A stretch of 64,000 nt of DNA from Dipteris shenzhenensis (taxonomy: Eukaryota > Polypodiophyta > Polypodiopsida > Gleicheniales), in NCBI GenBank assembly GCA_047967505.1, contig CM106541.1. The stretch is one strand, 5' to 3'. The position numbers and the translations under genes were made by a program. The notes under the pieces were generated by a model. That model saw only the letters and a list, made by a program, of their open reading frames with translations, did not search any database and was not told where the DNA came from. Positions 11,876 to 22,830 of the stretch are shown here, piece after piece. Each line of letters opens with the position of its first letter. Positions within the stretch are counted from its first letter, which is position 1.

Positions 11876-12311
11876 CTTCCCTTATAGGTATCATGTGTAC
11901 TGCCACGTCTGGTGAAATTTCTTTCATATCCTTATATGACCATGCTAGGTAATCACGGTATTCCATTAGGAGTGCTTTGAGTTTGGTTTCATCTTCCTAT
12001 CGAAGATGTTTCCCAATGAAAACCAGTTTTTCTTCGTCCCCTTCAAGGGCAAGGTTTATTGTGGGAGTTTTTGCTGGTCCCTCAAAGATTGGAGTTTCTC
12101 CAATGCTATCAGTTTATTGAACTTCAGATTCTCTTAGTGGTCTTGGCATTGCTATCGGGACACTACCACTTGTGTAATTCTTGAAGTACTCTAGCACTTC
12201 TTGAAGATTGGCCTTTGATGGTGTTGAACTAACCTGACATGTGCCATGTGTACTAGGTGGCATAGTTGTGGGGGTTAAAGACCATTGTACCTTAACCCTA
12301 GCTATGTACAA
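11876..12311 (-). pseudogene. Gypsy pre-RT linker
   Basis: The minus-strand reading contains ALLMEYRDYLAWSYKDMK followed by a VHMIPIREGAHP-like stretch, typical of the region just N-terminal to gypsy RT (compare AWSYEDMPG...HRLPLKP in the family). At least two in-frame stops occur. It ends at the left border of the foreign segment near 12.3 kb. Confidence 0.75.
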
Positions 12312-13575
12312 TACTCAAACACATATATATATGGATGAAATAGAATATTAGGGTGTTCTGTAGTGACTCAAACTTGTGTCTCTCAAGCTTCCTCTCACCT
12401 CTCAGCTTCCATTGTGTCCTCTCAACTGGTATCAGAGCTTGCAGTAGAGCCTGGCAGTAGCGTGAGTAGCTCGGTGCAGCCTCTAGCCCAAAGAGAGAGT
12501 GATGCATCCCAAAGATCCTTATTCAACAAGAGGATCTGTAGATTTTAGAGCTACTATAGCAGTTGGAGAGAAAGGGGCAAAATCCTCTTGGGCATTTGTT
12601 TTGCTGGGTTGCAAAGTTAAAGGCACACGATGTATGCAAATCTTCTTAGACACACATATGTAGTGGTACAAATATTTGGAGTTAGAGATAGAATTTTGAC
12701 TTGAAGTCTTCAAGGAAATTGTAGATCAGATTGAGAGCTACATTTCACTTCAAATATCTCTATCATCCAAGTTTTCAGTGAAAAGTTACAGCTCCTGCAA
12801 AAAGTGACGAAATTCATTTCGTGCAAGGATTTCGTGTGTTGGATCTCCATATCCAAGCTACCATTTGTAGTTTTGACACTCCCAGTGGATCCAGAGTGGT
12901 CCAAAACTTCTACTTGAGAAGATACTTCTACTTCCGTGAACTTTTAAAGCTGTGGTGAATCTTTGTCTACTCCAGCATCTTCATTTTGCCATTTCCTGTG
13001 TGAGTGGGATCTCAACATCCGGGCCTCCATTTGTAGAGTTGTCTATCCCGTTGGATCTGGGATAATTAAAACATATGTCCACAAAGCTGCTTGCTATTCC
13101 GTGAAGAATCAAGGAAGTTGTGATTCTCTGTGTTTTTCCATCGTCTCTTTGAAGGAAATTTCTCAAAGTTTCCAAGACCTTCTCATTGATTGCCATGTGG
13201 CATTTTGGCTAATGTTAAGTTTCCTAAGGATCATTTTTGCAAGTAAATGCAAGGGTTGACTGGCTCTTATTCCATCTTTGGATGAGATTTTGGAGTGGTG
13301 ATAGAAGAGAGAGATTTGCAGATTGTCTTGCTGAGTTCGATTATGCAGTGACGCCCATGTTTTGAGACATCCCAGGTTCTACTTTCACCAACAGCCATTG
13401 CCATAAGGCCGTGATTTCTTTAATATACCTTATGCAGATCACTTTGGTTGCAGTCTAAGCCATTTGTTGATGGTTGCCAATGTTTGTATCCAGTTATTGA
13501 CATTGCTTTATGAATGGCATTGCTTTGTGAATCGCCCGCTATGGCATACTATTGCAGGGGAGCCGATTTGCTTGA
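12305..13575 (+). mobile_element. Foreign segment inside gypsy pol (LTR-retroelement 5' fragment)
   Basis: Gypsy protease ends near 13.6 kb and the pre-RT linker starts near 12.3 kb, leaving about 1.3 kb that is not gypsy. On the plus strand it contains a tRNA-Met primer site preceded by a short LTR-like end (CTCTCA) and followed by a 54-codon frame from about 12502. No second LTR is seen at the right, and no pol motif is present. It may be a truncated or non-autonomous LTR element. Both borders are approximate. Confidence 0.5.
12427..12438 (+). promoter_or_regulatory. Primer binding site, tRNA-iMet type
   Basis: TGGTATCAGAGC, identical to the primer sites of the three full copia elements in this window, lies just 3' of a CTCTCA LTR-like end. 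Confidence 0.8.
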
Positions 13576-13692
13576 TATTGTTGTTGAATATGTTTCATCC
13601 AATGCTCTAGGCACAATTGGTTTTATAGCTCCTGTCCCCACATTCACCCTAACTATGGTGTCGCAATTCTAGATTGTCAGTCTATCAGCTCC

Positions 13693-14061
13693 CTAGTCAT
13701 GGAGGACTGATGCTTCCCGTAACCAAGGACGTCCCAATAAGATTTGAAAGGATTTTTTGGGAAGATCCAAGATTGTGAATTGAAGGGAAAAGTGGACTCC
13801 TGAAACCTTTGTGGACATGCCATTCACTATTCCCAAGGGTTTAGCCTGTGAATCATTGGCAAGGCGTATGTTGAAATTAGCCTTTTGCATTGGTGGGAGA
13901 CCCCATTCATCATACAGCTCCTTTGATAGGACATTTACACTTGCTCCACCATCCACTATGGCTTGGACTTCATTATATGCCTTGTGGATCAAAGGCACAG
14001 TAATGTTGCATATGTCATCTCTCTCACACATCCGCACAGGGATATCTTCGATGTCGTCCAT
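13693..14061 (-). pseudogene. Gypsy aspartic protease region
   Basis: The 122-aa frame contains VQAIVDGGASVNVLSKELYD, a retropepsin active-site segment in which the usual Asp-Ser/Thr-Gly reads Asp-Gly-Gly. It ends with the C-terminal ILLGRPWLREASV typical of plant gypsy proteases. Reading continues weakly leftwards (VRVNVGTGAIKP) to the foreign-segment border near 13.6 kb. The frame itself is open, but its neighbours are not. Confidence 0.85.
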
Positions 14062-14639
14062 AGGTGGAGGGGGATTTGTGAGTTCAATCTAGCCTTTGAA
14101 ACTCTCCCAGATATTAGGACAATTCTGTAGGAGGATTTTGATGGGAATTGACACAAGGCAAGTTAGGATGCAAGAGAGTGCGGCTCCTTCAAGTTGACGT
14201 GGTGGTACATTATGTCATGGAGGCTGTTGTTGGAATCGAGGATCAAGTACAGTATCAATACTCTATGTGTCCAAGTCATGGATTGGATCTGGCGCTTGCT
14301 TCTCAGCCTCAAATTGAGCTTGTTCCTTTTGTACCCATTGTTGAAGTGCCTGAAAACAAGCCTTCTCCACCTCTGCATTTGGGTATGGAGCTTCTTTTAT
14401 TTGAGGCTCCGGAGTTGATGTGGATGAGCTCAACTACTCATTACTTGGTAGATGTGGAGTCACTTGTACCTTCTTTTTAAGAAGTTGTTTTGGTTGGATT
14501 GGAATGTTAGGGTCCTTGGTGGCCTCTTTCTACTGGCATGTAATTACATTCATAGGTTGTGATATTATGCTTGCCGACCCCAGACTTGATGGTCCACCCC
14601 AATGATGCTAATTGGGATGTCAGGCTTAACCTATGTTTG

Positions 14640-15562
14640 TTGTGGGATCTTATTTTTCATGGGACAATCCATACAGGCATGTCATATGCCACAATCTCTG
14701 CAGAGTGATTGGAAAGTAGCGGGGCTACCACAATCAGGGCACTCTGCGATTCAATGATTTTCTCCACACCCGTAGCACTTGGCGCTTGATAAGTATTGGG
14801 TCGAACTTGATTTGCATAGACTGGTATTAGACCCTCTGTGCAATCTGTATGGTACACTGGGTACTCTGCTTCATATTCGAATGGCGAGTCTACTTCCTCT
14901 GCTTGCAGTTGATGTATTGGAACTGCTTGAGGAGCTGGATTTGGTGTTCTTGGAATGGTCATGGATTCAAATTCCTAAGTAGTTGCAGGACTTATGTCCA
15001 AACAGGAATAGGATTCAGCCTTAGAGCTGGGGGCACTTGTGCAAGTGCCGGTTGCCTATACACTGGCATGGGTGCTGGTTGGTATTGTTGAGGTCGAGGC
15101 CGGGTTGTTGCACATGTTGAAGTTTCTCTACTTGCAGTTGATGTATTGGAACTGCCTAAGGAGCTAGATTTGGTGCTCTTGGATATGGTCATGGATTTGG
15201 ATTCCTAAGTAGTTGCAAGACTTGTGTCTGAACAAGACAAGATTTAGCCTAGGAGCTAGGGGCGCTTGTGCAAGTGCCGGTTGCCAGTACACTGGCATGG
15301 GTGCTGGTTGGTATTGTTGAGGTTGAGGCGGGTTGTTGTGCATGTTGAAGATGCAACTGTTTTCATCATGGCCACTGATGACACAGATATGGCATCATAA
15401 CCTTGGCGGTGGATTTGCTTGTGCAATGATCCTGGCTCTTAGGACCGGGCACTCATTTGCTGTATGATTGGCCATGTAGTGTGGACACCAGACATTTTCT
15501 CACCATGGATAAGTCTGAGGTGGCGGCTGAGACAAGTGAAGTTTTTGTTTTAGCGATCTGAG
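14640..15562 (-). pseudogene. Gypsy gag remnant with several zinc knuckles
   Basis: The minus strand shows at least four zinc-knuckle-like motifs in different frames: CPHYMANHTANEC (about 15.5 kb), CHICVISGHDENSC (about 15.4 kb), CYGCGENH...CPDC (about 14.75 kb) and CRDCG...HACMDC (about 14.68 kb). Pro/Gln-rich spacers separate them (PQQYQPAPMPVY). The capsid-like N-terminal part of gag is absent, because the sequence is joined to a CFL1-like gene fragment at about 15562. Frameshifts and stops make it non-functional. Confidence 0.75.
14902..15350. repeat. 229-bp imperfect tandem duplication in gag
   Basis: 14902-15122 and 15131-15350 are clear copies (both start CTTGCAGTTGATGTATTGGA and end CATGTTGAAG), with many scattered substitutions. 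The period is not a multiple of three, so the duplication also shifts the gag frame. Confidence 0.85.
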
Positions 15563-16528
15563 TAAGCCTAAGACGTTGTGTAGAGCACTGTTCCATTTTT
15601 ACAAAACGTGAGTCGGTAAAGGAGTTAATATAACATAACTCTTTAATCAGATAGAATAATACACTTCCTAACTCCGCAATGCTCAAAAGTACTTTGTATG
15701 ATATTATCCAATGCTCACGTCTGTTAGTTCGAATTGTCTGTAGTATCTACAAAACTACAGTGGAACTTCAATATCCTGTGTTTCATTAAAATTATCAGGG
15801 TTCAAATTCTGCAAGATAAATCATTGGCCACCTGAAGATCTGGGAACTTCTCCCAGCCATAAGGTAGCTGCCGATTAGATGCGAGCTCTTCCAACTGATA
15901 TGACTGAGATGTCGACGGACTTGTACGCTCTACCATATTTACTTCGTTTTTCAATTTCTTTGCTTCCTCACTCCATGGCCAGCTCATGGATACCATGAGA
16001 GGCCGAGCGGAAATGAGTAGCAGATGCACTTGTTCAACCTCTTTGCAAGGTGATACCGATCGAGTCTTTCAAGGTGGTTGCTGATAGTAGCTGGTATTCA
16101 GCCTAGGGAAGGGGATCCACGAAGAATACACTATGCTTCTAATTCAGAGTAGAACTGTTACATGCGACTGCACATTCGTGATATACCAGCGAGTGATCTG
16201 AAGGAGTGGAAATAGTCTAAACAAATTTCGTGGATAAACGATTTGTGGCAGGAATAGGGCAATCCATAAGGATGCAATGAGGTGTGTACACATGGAGCTG
16301 GGGTCAGCGCTAGCCATCTTGAATGCAAAGGGAGGCTGAGAGTGGAAGAATGCGAAGGAGATGGGAATCGAAGTGACGAGGGCACAAGGTAAGCAAGGTG
16401 GGAGGAGAAAAAATGGCGCAGTCGGAAGAAAATGGTTGGGATGGTGCAATGATTGGAGACGAAGGCATGAAGGGGGTGGTGTGACATGTGATAAGCGAAG
16501 TTCTTCGGTTGGTTGTTGAACTACCTAC
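15563..16528 (-). pseudogene. Truncated CFL1-like WW-domain gene copy
   Basis: This minus-strand segment is a copy of the intact gene at 30.4-31.6 kb, including about 500 bp upstream, exon 1 (frame 15802-16029, with SWPWSEEAKK and the WW start LPYGWEKF), intron 1, a damaged exon 2 and the start of exon 3 (MEQCSTQRL). Introns are kept, so it arose by DNA duplication, not retroposition. Exon 2 has lost about 27 bp, removing the YY core of the WW domain. Homology stops in exon 3 at about 15562, where gypsy gag begins, so the LxLxL and C-terminal Cys motifs are missing. The copy lies upstream of gag in the same orientation. Confidence 0.85.
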
Positions 16529-16635
16529 CTTCAATTATCTCTGGCAATAAATCCTCAATTGCATTCATTGTCATTGACACTCTTAGAAAAAAACCATCCT
16601 TTAGTGTATTTTGAACAGGCAAAAATGGAAAAAAA

Positions 16636-16883
16636 CCCTCTTAAGTGATGAGAGGAAGCTTATTTAAAAGGATAAAATTTTATGGCAATCTTACTTAAAG
16701 GGTATTTAAAAGATATATCTTGAAAATCAAGGATAGATTAATAAGGTATCTTTGGAATACCCTCTTAAGTGATGAGAAGAAGGTTATTTAAAAGGATAAA
16801 ATTTTATGGCAATCTTACTTAAGGGGTATTTAAAAGATATATCTTGAAAATCAAGGATAGATTAATAAGGTATCTTTGGAATA
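16636..16883. repeat. 124-bp tandem duplication
   Basis: 16636-16759 and 16760-16883 (both start CCCTCTTAAGTGATGAGA) differ at only a few bases. AT-rich, no coding content. Confidence 0.95.
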
Positions 16884-19229
16884 CCGGTTAATTAATGTTG
16901 CCTAAGGACTTTAAAAACTAAAGGTTATATTATTATTTTCATATGTTATTGATATAATCTTAAACAAATTGGTCCATGAAACATGTGGCTTGCATGAGAA
17001 CCCTTGATCAAATGGATAATCATCACCCTTGATCACTCATTAGATCTGTGGTTCTACTCTCTAGTAGTTTAGGTCTCTTTTCTAACTTCGAGTTCTCGTT
17101 TCCAAAATCCAATGTCAAGTTTTGCCACATTCCCCTTTCTCAAACTCTACTCATGCTGTCACATGTTTGCTCAATGTTGTATGCCTACTAGTTGCAAATT
17201 GCTATCAGCTTTGCTTATGAGCACTCAGACTTCAGTTGTGATTCATGAGCCTGTCACATCAATATTCAAAGGAAGCCCTAAGTTTCCAACTTTGAAGGTA
17301 GCCAAAGTTTGCATAATGCAAATTCAAGAAGCATTTGTTGAGAGGAAGAGAAAGAGGAGAGAGATGGACACAAGAGTTGCTCCCAAGGAAGTGATTCTAT
17401 TCATAGATCATAGGCATATATATAGTTGAGGACTAGGCTGAGTTAGGGTGAGCTATATATAGCTCTAATAGCATTAACAATCATGAACTCGTTAGCTCAA
17501 ATGAACTTCGAAGTTCGAAGGACTCAGGACTCCACGTACTTTCACTTCGAGGCTTAACTTTCATGCGCATCATTGTGAGTCATGACTCGAGAGTCCAAAC
17601 TCGTCATTCGAGTGTCAAGAGTTTTTCAATTGCACTATGCTCCAAATTCCATTCAATCCCCAATCCTCCAGGCTCCCACGATTGCTTGAAACTACTGGTT
17701 GCAGCCTGCTGGCCTCCCTCCTCGCTTTAGATTTGATAGAATTGTAGATAGTCTTCCTCCTGGCAATACGAATTATGTTGTTGGTCACTCATGCAATCGT
17801 TTGAGGCTCAAGCTACTATAGCCTACTAGAGCCTAGAATCTCACCTTCAACCTGCTAGTTGCCTGGCTAGACCAAGGGATATAATGGAGAAGGGAGGTAG
17901 ATTGTGCTACGTGCATGTCACCATAGTCCAAAATCCATTGCTCCAGCCCTAGTTCTTCTCCTGCAATTAGATGGTTGTTGTCCAACCATCAACGTAGAGT
18001 ACATGGACTAGGACCTCTTACCTTGTAGCTAGGAGAATTGAGGGAGAGCAAGAGGCAAAGTTGTGGAGAGGAAGAAAGGGCATGAGAAATTCATCTAGCA
18101 CGGAGAAAGAGATGAAGAAGAGGGGGTTCAAATACTAGTGATTGACACCCTAAGATCTCCCGAGTCCCTCCACCTTGGCTATGTACCACAATTTTGTGAA
18201 TTCTCATACTCTAAGGTGCCATTTCCTGTAGTGTAAATGCCCCATTTCTCTTCGATTATGCTCATTGTGAATTGCAAATCCAGATGTGGTCTGTGAATCA
18301 TGATCTGCAGAGTCCAAACAAAATAATATCGCTAGGATGTAGTGTCAAAGGCTTCCATGTTCGTTGAGATGATCAGGGTTTTTAGGATGGAGCATCGATT
18401 GCTAATGGCCAGCCCTTCATTGGAAATAGTAGAAGCTTCGATATGTCATGTCCACCCTTTGGCCTGATTCAAGAAGTCTTGAACTGTCAATTGCAGCATC
18501 TGACATTGTAGAAGCTTTTTAATTAAAATGAATTGTGATTGTGACCTCTTTAACCTAGCTGAGAATATATTTATCATTGACAGCACCAAAGTTCAAATGA
18601 CCTTCCAAGCAATTTGTGAGTTGAGCCTACCTTGATTTTATTTTCTTTCTCATAGTGGCACATCATTAGGTATCTTAAACAGATGCCTTTACACAATGCA
18701 GAGTCGTTTGAACTTTACAAGCCTATTTGATTTCTTAAAGTAGAAGATATGCATGCCAATTTGTAATTTAAAGTTCAAGATAGGTGGTTCTAGCTTGTTT
18801 TGTAATTCATTATGCCTTTGTTTCAAGGAGTTTAGCCCTGAGCGTGATATAAACATTGACCACTCTCTTTTGAGCTAATTTAGAGTAGACTCAAGATATC
18901 CAGGGTACATAATATCTTTCTAGCTGCTTTAGAGTAGATTCAAGATAGCCATGGTACATAGTCTTAGATATATTGGCCATCAGAACAGTAAGCAATTTTA
19001 CTCACAAATGGTTTTGTGACAATTGTCAACAAGCCACACTCACTTCCAATTGGGCAAGCATTTTTCATAGCTCCTCTATGTAGAGGGTATTGCATCCAAT
19101 GCTGATGTTTATAAGGATGCATAGGCTGATATAGAAGCACACAATGCTAGTGTGGAGAAAGAAGCATAGGCTGATTTAAAAGCATACCGTACTGATGAGA
19201 ATGATTCACTGGCCGATGTTGAGAATGAT
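16884..19229. other. Intergenic stretch, nothing convincing
   Basis: The best frame (17112-17429, plus, 105 aa) has no recognisable domain. A small direct repeat (TTTAGAGTAGAxTCAAGATA) occurs near 18890 and 18940. Confidence 0.5.
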
Positions 19230-19980
19230 CATGATGTACAAGGCAAGGTAGGGCAAAGTTGGTTGTTATTGTAGAGGCTTGAATGGTATGTACCCATCAT
19301 GAAGAACCATTAAGGGTTATGCCACAAACAATACATGTCCCTCAGGGTACCAAACCCAAACTATTGGTCTTAAACATGAATGGAGCATTGCTAAAAAGAT
19401 ACAAGATTTATAGGGGGAAATGCTACCCCAACATTGTGCATCCTCAAAATTTAAAAATGCTACAAGATAAGTCAAGGGATCAGGTGGTCTGGGGCAAAAG
19501 GATGTTGAATGCTTCATTTTGGCATGTTCAAATATGTTTTGCTTAATTCTTGGAAGCAGTTGCACCTACTGCAATGTGCAAGATACAATGCAATGGGTGT
19601 TTCCTAGCCTGTACAAGAGAAGGAATTTTTGTTTGGTAGAGTTGAATCAAGAAGAATGGATAGAGGCACCATTTCAATTTGAGAATATACCTGGGGTTCC
19701 TAGAAGTTACATTTTCTTGAGAATCTTGATGACATTTGGAGGTTCTATATTTATTTCGACCCTACCAACACATTGCTTATTGATGACATCCTATGCAAGT
19801 GCATCCTGATGTATGCAATTGTCCTTTTAACCCCGAGTACAATCAGCATGATCCCTTATTCCTCACGACTACGTTGATATATTGATTGATTATGTGGAAG
19901 TATATGCATCTGACTAACGACACTTTTGTAAAATGAACAAGTTAAGAAAACCAAAGGATCAGGTGTCCTCCATGCCCATA
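19230..19980 (+). pseudogene. FCP1/NIF-type phosphatase remnant
   Basis: The frame 19283-19546 contains KPKLLVLNMNGALLKRY, which matches the catalytic start of plant FCP1-homology phosphatases (KKLLVLDLNGLL type). Here the nucleophilic Asp is Asn. Further on, another frame reads FLENLDDIWRFY and then TNTLLIDD (19764-19787) followed by a Cys-containing stretch, matching the family's C-terminal pair (DLxxIW and LLIDDSPYK). Spacing is near normal, but stops and frameshifts separate the two halves and the region between is scrambled. No introns are evident, so it may be a processed copy. Assignment rests on two motifs in the right order. Confidence 0.65.
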
Positions 19981-20099
19981 GAGCAATATTACTGCCATTT
20001 TTAGAGTGAGAGGCACTCTCATCATTGGTCTTGTACATATGTTATGGTTCACATGATGTAAGCAATTGTATTATGAATGAGCTAGAGCTTTTGTGGGAC

Positions 20100-21520
20100 C
20101 AATGCACCTACCAAATTTAATCTTTTGTAACTAAATCTATCTTCAACTGCATTTTCTTCACTTGATACCTCATCAATTGGAGAAATAATGTCTGATGCCC
20201 AGGCTTCAATATAGGACTTATTCTCACATGATCTTCACACATTGTGCATGCATGCATGGCAATAATAGGACAATTTCCTTTTCTTGAATCGTGTCGCATC
20301 ATGCTTGCAAAATCTACAAATGCTATGCAATCCTCAAAACCCTCTACTCTTGCACAACCCCATGTCTTGATTCTATCCACCTCACCTAGCTTGATCTCCC
20401 AAAATACTCTTTTGGATGCAATTTCCTTGAATTTGTAGCTAGTAGATGTAGTACTACTCATTTAATTTGTTAAAAATTGCACTATATTAGCTACCTAGTC
20501 TTGAGATGCTCATGTGTAAGGGACCTTTTAACTATTGCACTTGCACCACCAAGCTCTCCTTTGCCATGGCCTAATCCAAAGAAGTTCCAACTCATCATGT
20601 CCAATGGTCAGTTTGAAGAATCTGGCAACAAAGTAAAAGGGGTTTGCCACCTTAAACCAAGATGTTGCTCTCTCTAACCAGACCCAATTCCTTTTGAATT
20701 GTATCCCTTGTCTTTTAGTCCATTGTAGTGAAGCAAAAAGAAATGTTGCACAAAAAGAGTGTCGTGTTTTATCATCAGAAATGAAACTCCTTAATAATCT
20801 GATGATCCACAAAGTTGCAGCAATAAGTAATATGAATAAGGACTATACACTGATTGGAATGCCAATGCATGGATTGAATTTCATTTTGCTCTTTGAACGA
20901 GCAATTCTCTATAAAGTCTATAGCAAACACAATGACATCTAAAGGGAAGTTCTTCAAACACTCCCTAAATTATTCCACTTGCCATTTGAACATGAAATTG
21001 TGTCTAATGAACTTGGTTGTGTGAGGGTTGTGTGTTCCTTTAACATTGATAACATGCCATTGACTGGCATCTCCTTGACTGTCAAAACTTTGTGCTTTGT
21101 TCTTTTTCCTTACTGGTTCATCCCAATGTCGACATCCTCAAACTCTTGGACCATCACCTTATTTGGATCATGTGCTAGTTCATGTGGGCAAATTGCATGT
21201 GTTTTTACACCACACCTTTTACACTTTCCCATGAGGCAAGCATATTCATAAAATCTTGAGTCTTTGTGTCTTGCACAAACACAAGACTCCCACAATTGTG
21301 TGACCCCACTAAAGGCATGCTCCTATGCACCACATTTTCCTTTTGCTCCTATTGATGAAAGGCATAGACTGCAAAGACCAGAACATGAAACTCCATGTAA
21401 ACCAAACACAGCCATGCAAACATGGTTAATAGTTTCCTTCACGTTTATCATTTGTATGTGATATACACAGCACCATGTGCTTCTATAACTAAGCTTGCAT
21501 ACAAAGCAAGGTTTCACCTT
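20100..21520 (-). pseudogene. Decayed transposase-like protein remnant
   Basis: Successive minus-strand frames line up as one protein: 21323-21517, 21110-21295 (CLMGKCKRCGVKTHAICP, zinc-binding Cys pairs), 20775-20957 (DFIENCSFKEQNEIQSMHWH), 20528-20812 (FISDDKTRHSF, then KRNWVW and FKVANPFYFVARFF) and 20117-20461. The order resembles a large DDE-type transposon protein family I recall from plant genomes (ENY...EIQS.HW, SDD..HD..FVQH, SDGC..QFK...YFVSR). The SDGC motif is lost here. Superfamily not determined. Confidence 0.55.
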
Positions 21521-21739
21521 TTCAAAGGAATATTGCTAGCCAATATAAATTTTTTGATGTGCAACTCTGAATGGCATAAAGAAGTCTATCTACATGGACA
21601 AGAAAAGAGCAAAAAATTAGATTATGATCTCACATCTTGCTTATGCACAACATTGTCATGTGTGTTTGTGCTATCCAAACTTAACAAATTGCATGCATGT
21701 GCTATGTATTACAAAGTTTTATTATGTAGTGCATGAATA

Positions 21740-22830
21740 TGCTAACTCACACACTGTGTAATAGAACTATGCATGCAATATAGCTCACCATTTGTGATGT
21801 TCAAACAACTATATAGCAGACACTAGACAGTTTCTGTATACATATATGTGGCATAACATGTATTCTATATAGCACATTGACTATGCTATATACCTCACAA
21901 AATATGCTATCACATAGATGTAGAGCTATATGATACTATATGGCTCACGGTTTGTGCTACTCAAACCACAAAATCAGCTATACAATAAAAAATTCTAAGT
22001 AAATGTAGATGTGGCACACCATGTATGCTATATACCACACTATTTGTGCTATTTGCCCACTAAATATGCTATGTAGCACACAATTTCAGTGCACAAATAG
22101 ATGTGGAACTATAGATGCCATATAGCTCAATATTTGTGGTATTCAAACCATGGAATTAGCTGAATGGAAAAAAAAATCATGTTTAAACATGGGACATCAT
22201 TGCATAGCACACTATTTGTGCTATTTAGCCCATTGAATATCCTATGTAGCACACATTATTACTATACACATAAATGTGGAAGCATATATATAGCAAAAAT
22301 TTCAAGTATACATAGATGTGGCACACCATATATGCTATATAGTACATTGTTCAATGTACTCTTTAACCCGTTGAAGATGCTATGTAGCACAAAATTTGAT
22401 TGCACACATAGATGTGGAACTATGCATGCTATATGGCTCATTTCTTGTGCTACTCAAACCATAGAATTGACTATATAACAAAAAAAATTAAGTAACTGTA
22501 GACATGTCACACTATGTATGCTATATACCACACTTCTTGTGCTATTTGCTTGAGCTGAATAAACTATGTAGCAAATAGTTTTAGTGCACACATAGATGTG
22601 GAACTATGTTGGTGCTATTAAAACCACAAAATCCACTATAGAGTAGAAAATTTCAAGTTAACATAGATGTGGGACACCATGTGTGCTATATAACACATTG
22701 TTTCTACTATTCAACACACTGAATATGCTATGTAGCACATAGTTTCATAGATATGGAACTATGTATGCTCTTAGCTCACTCTTTGTGCTACTCAAACCAT
22801 GAAATTCAACTACATAGCAAAACTTTCATG
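21740..22830. repeat. Degenerate tandem array, about 130-190 bp period
   Basis: Units contain GATGTGGCACACCATGTATG, CTATGTAGCACA, AGATGTGGAACTATG and TGTGCTACTCAAACCA in fixed order. The landmark GATGTGGCACACC-like word recurs near 22009, 22184, 22315, 22502 and 22667. Rightward units are strongly diverged. No coding content. Confidence 0.8.

Larger units (their letters stand above)
9280..15562 (-). mobile_element. Decayed Ty3/gypsy retrotransposon, minus strand
   Basis: Gag, protease, RT, RNase H and integrase lie in Ty3/gypsy order from right to left. The integrase follows RNase H, and the pol end carries the ETLDG...NGSRLK-type tail. The style (ATDYFTKWVEA integrase, no chromodomain seen) fits the plant Tat/Athila branch, by inference. 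Every domain has stops or frameshifts. No LTR pair is recognisable. The right end is a sharp junction with a CFL1-like gene fragment at about 15562, and a foreign segment of about 1.3 kb interrupts pol at about 12.3-13.6 kb. Confidence 0.85.
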
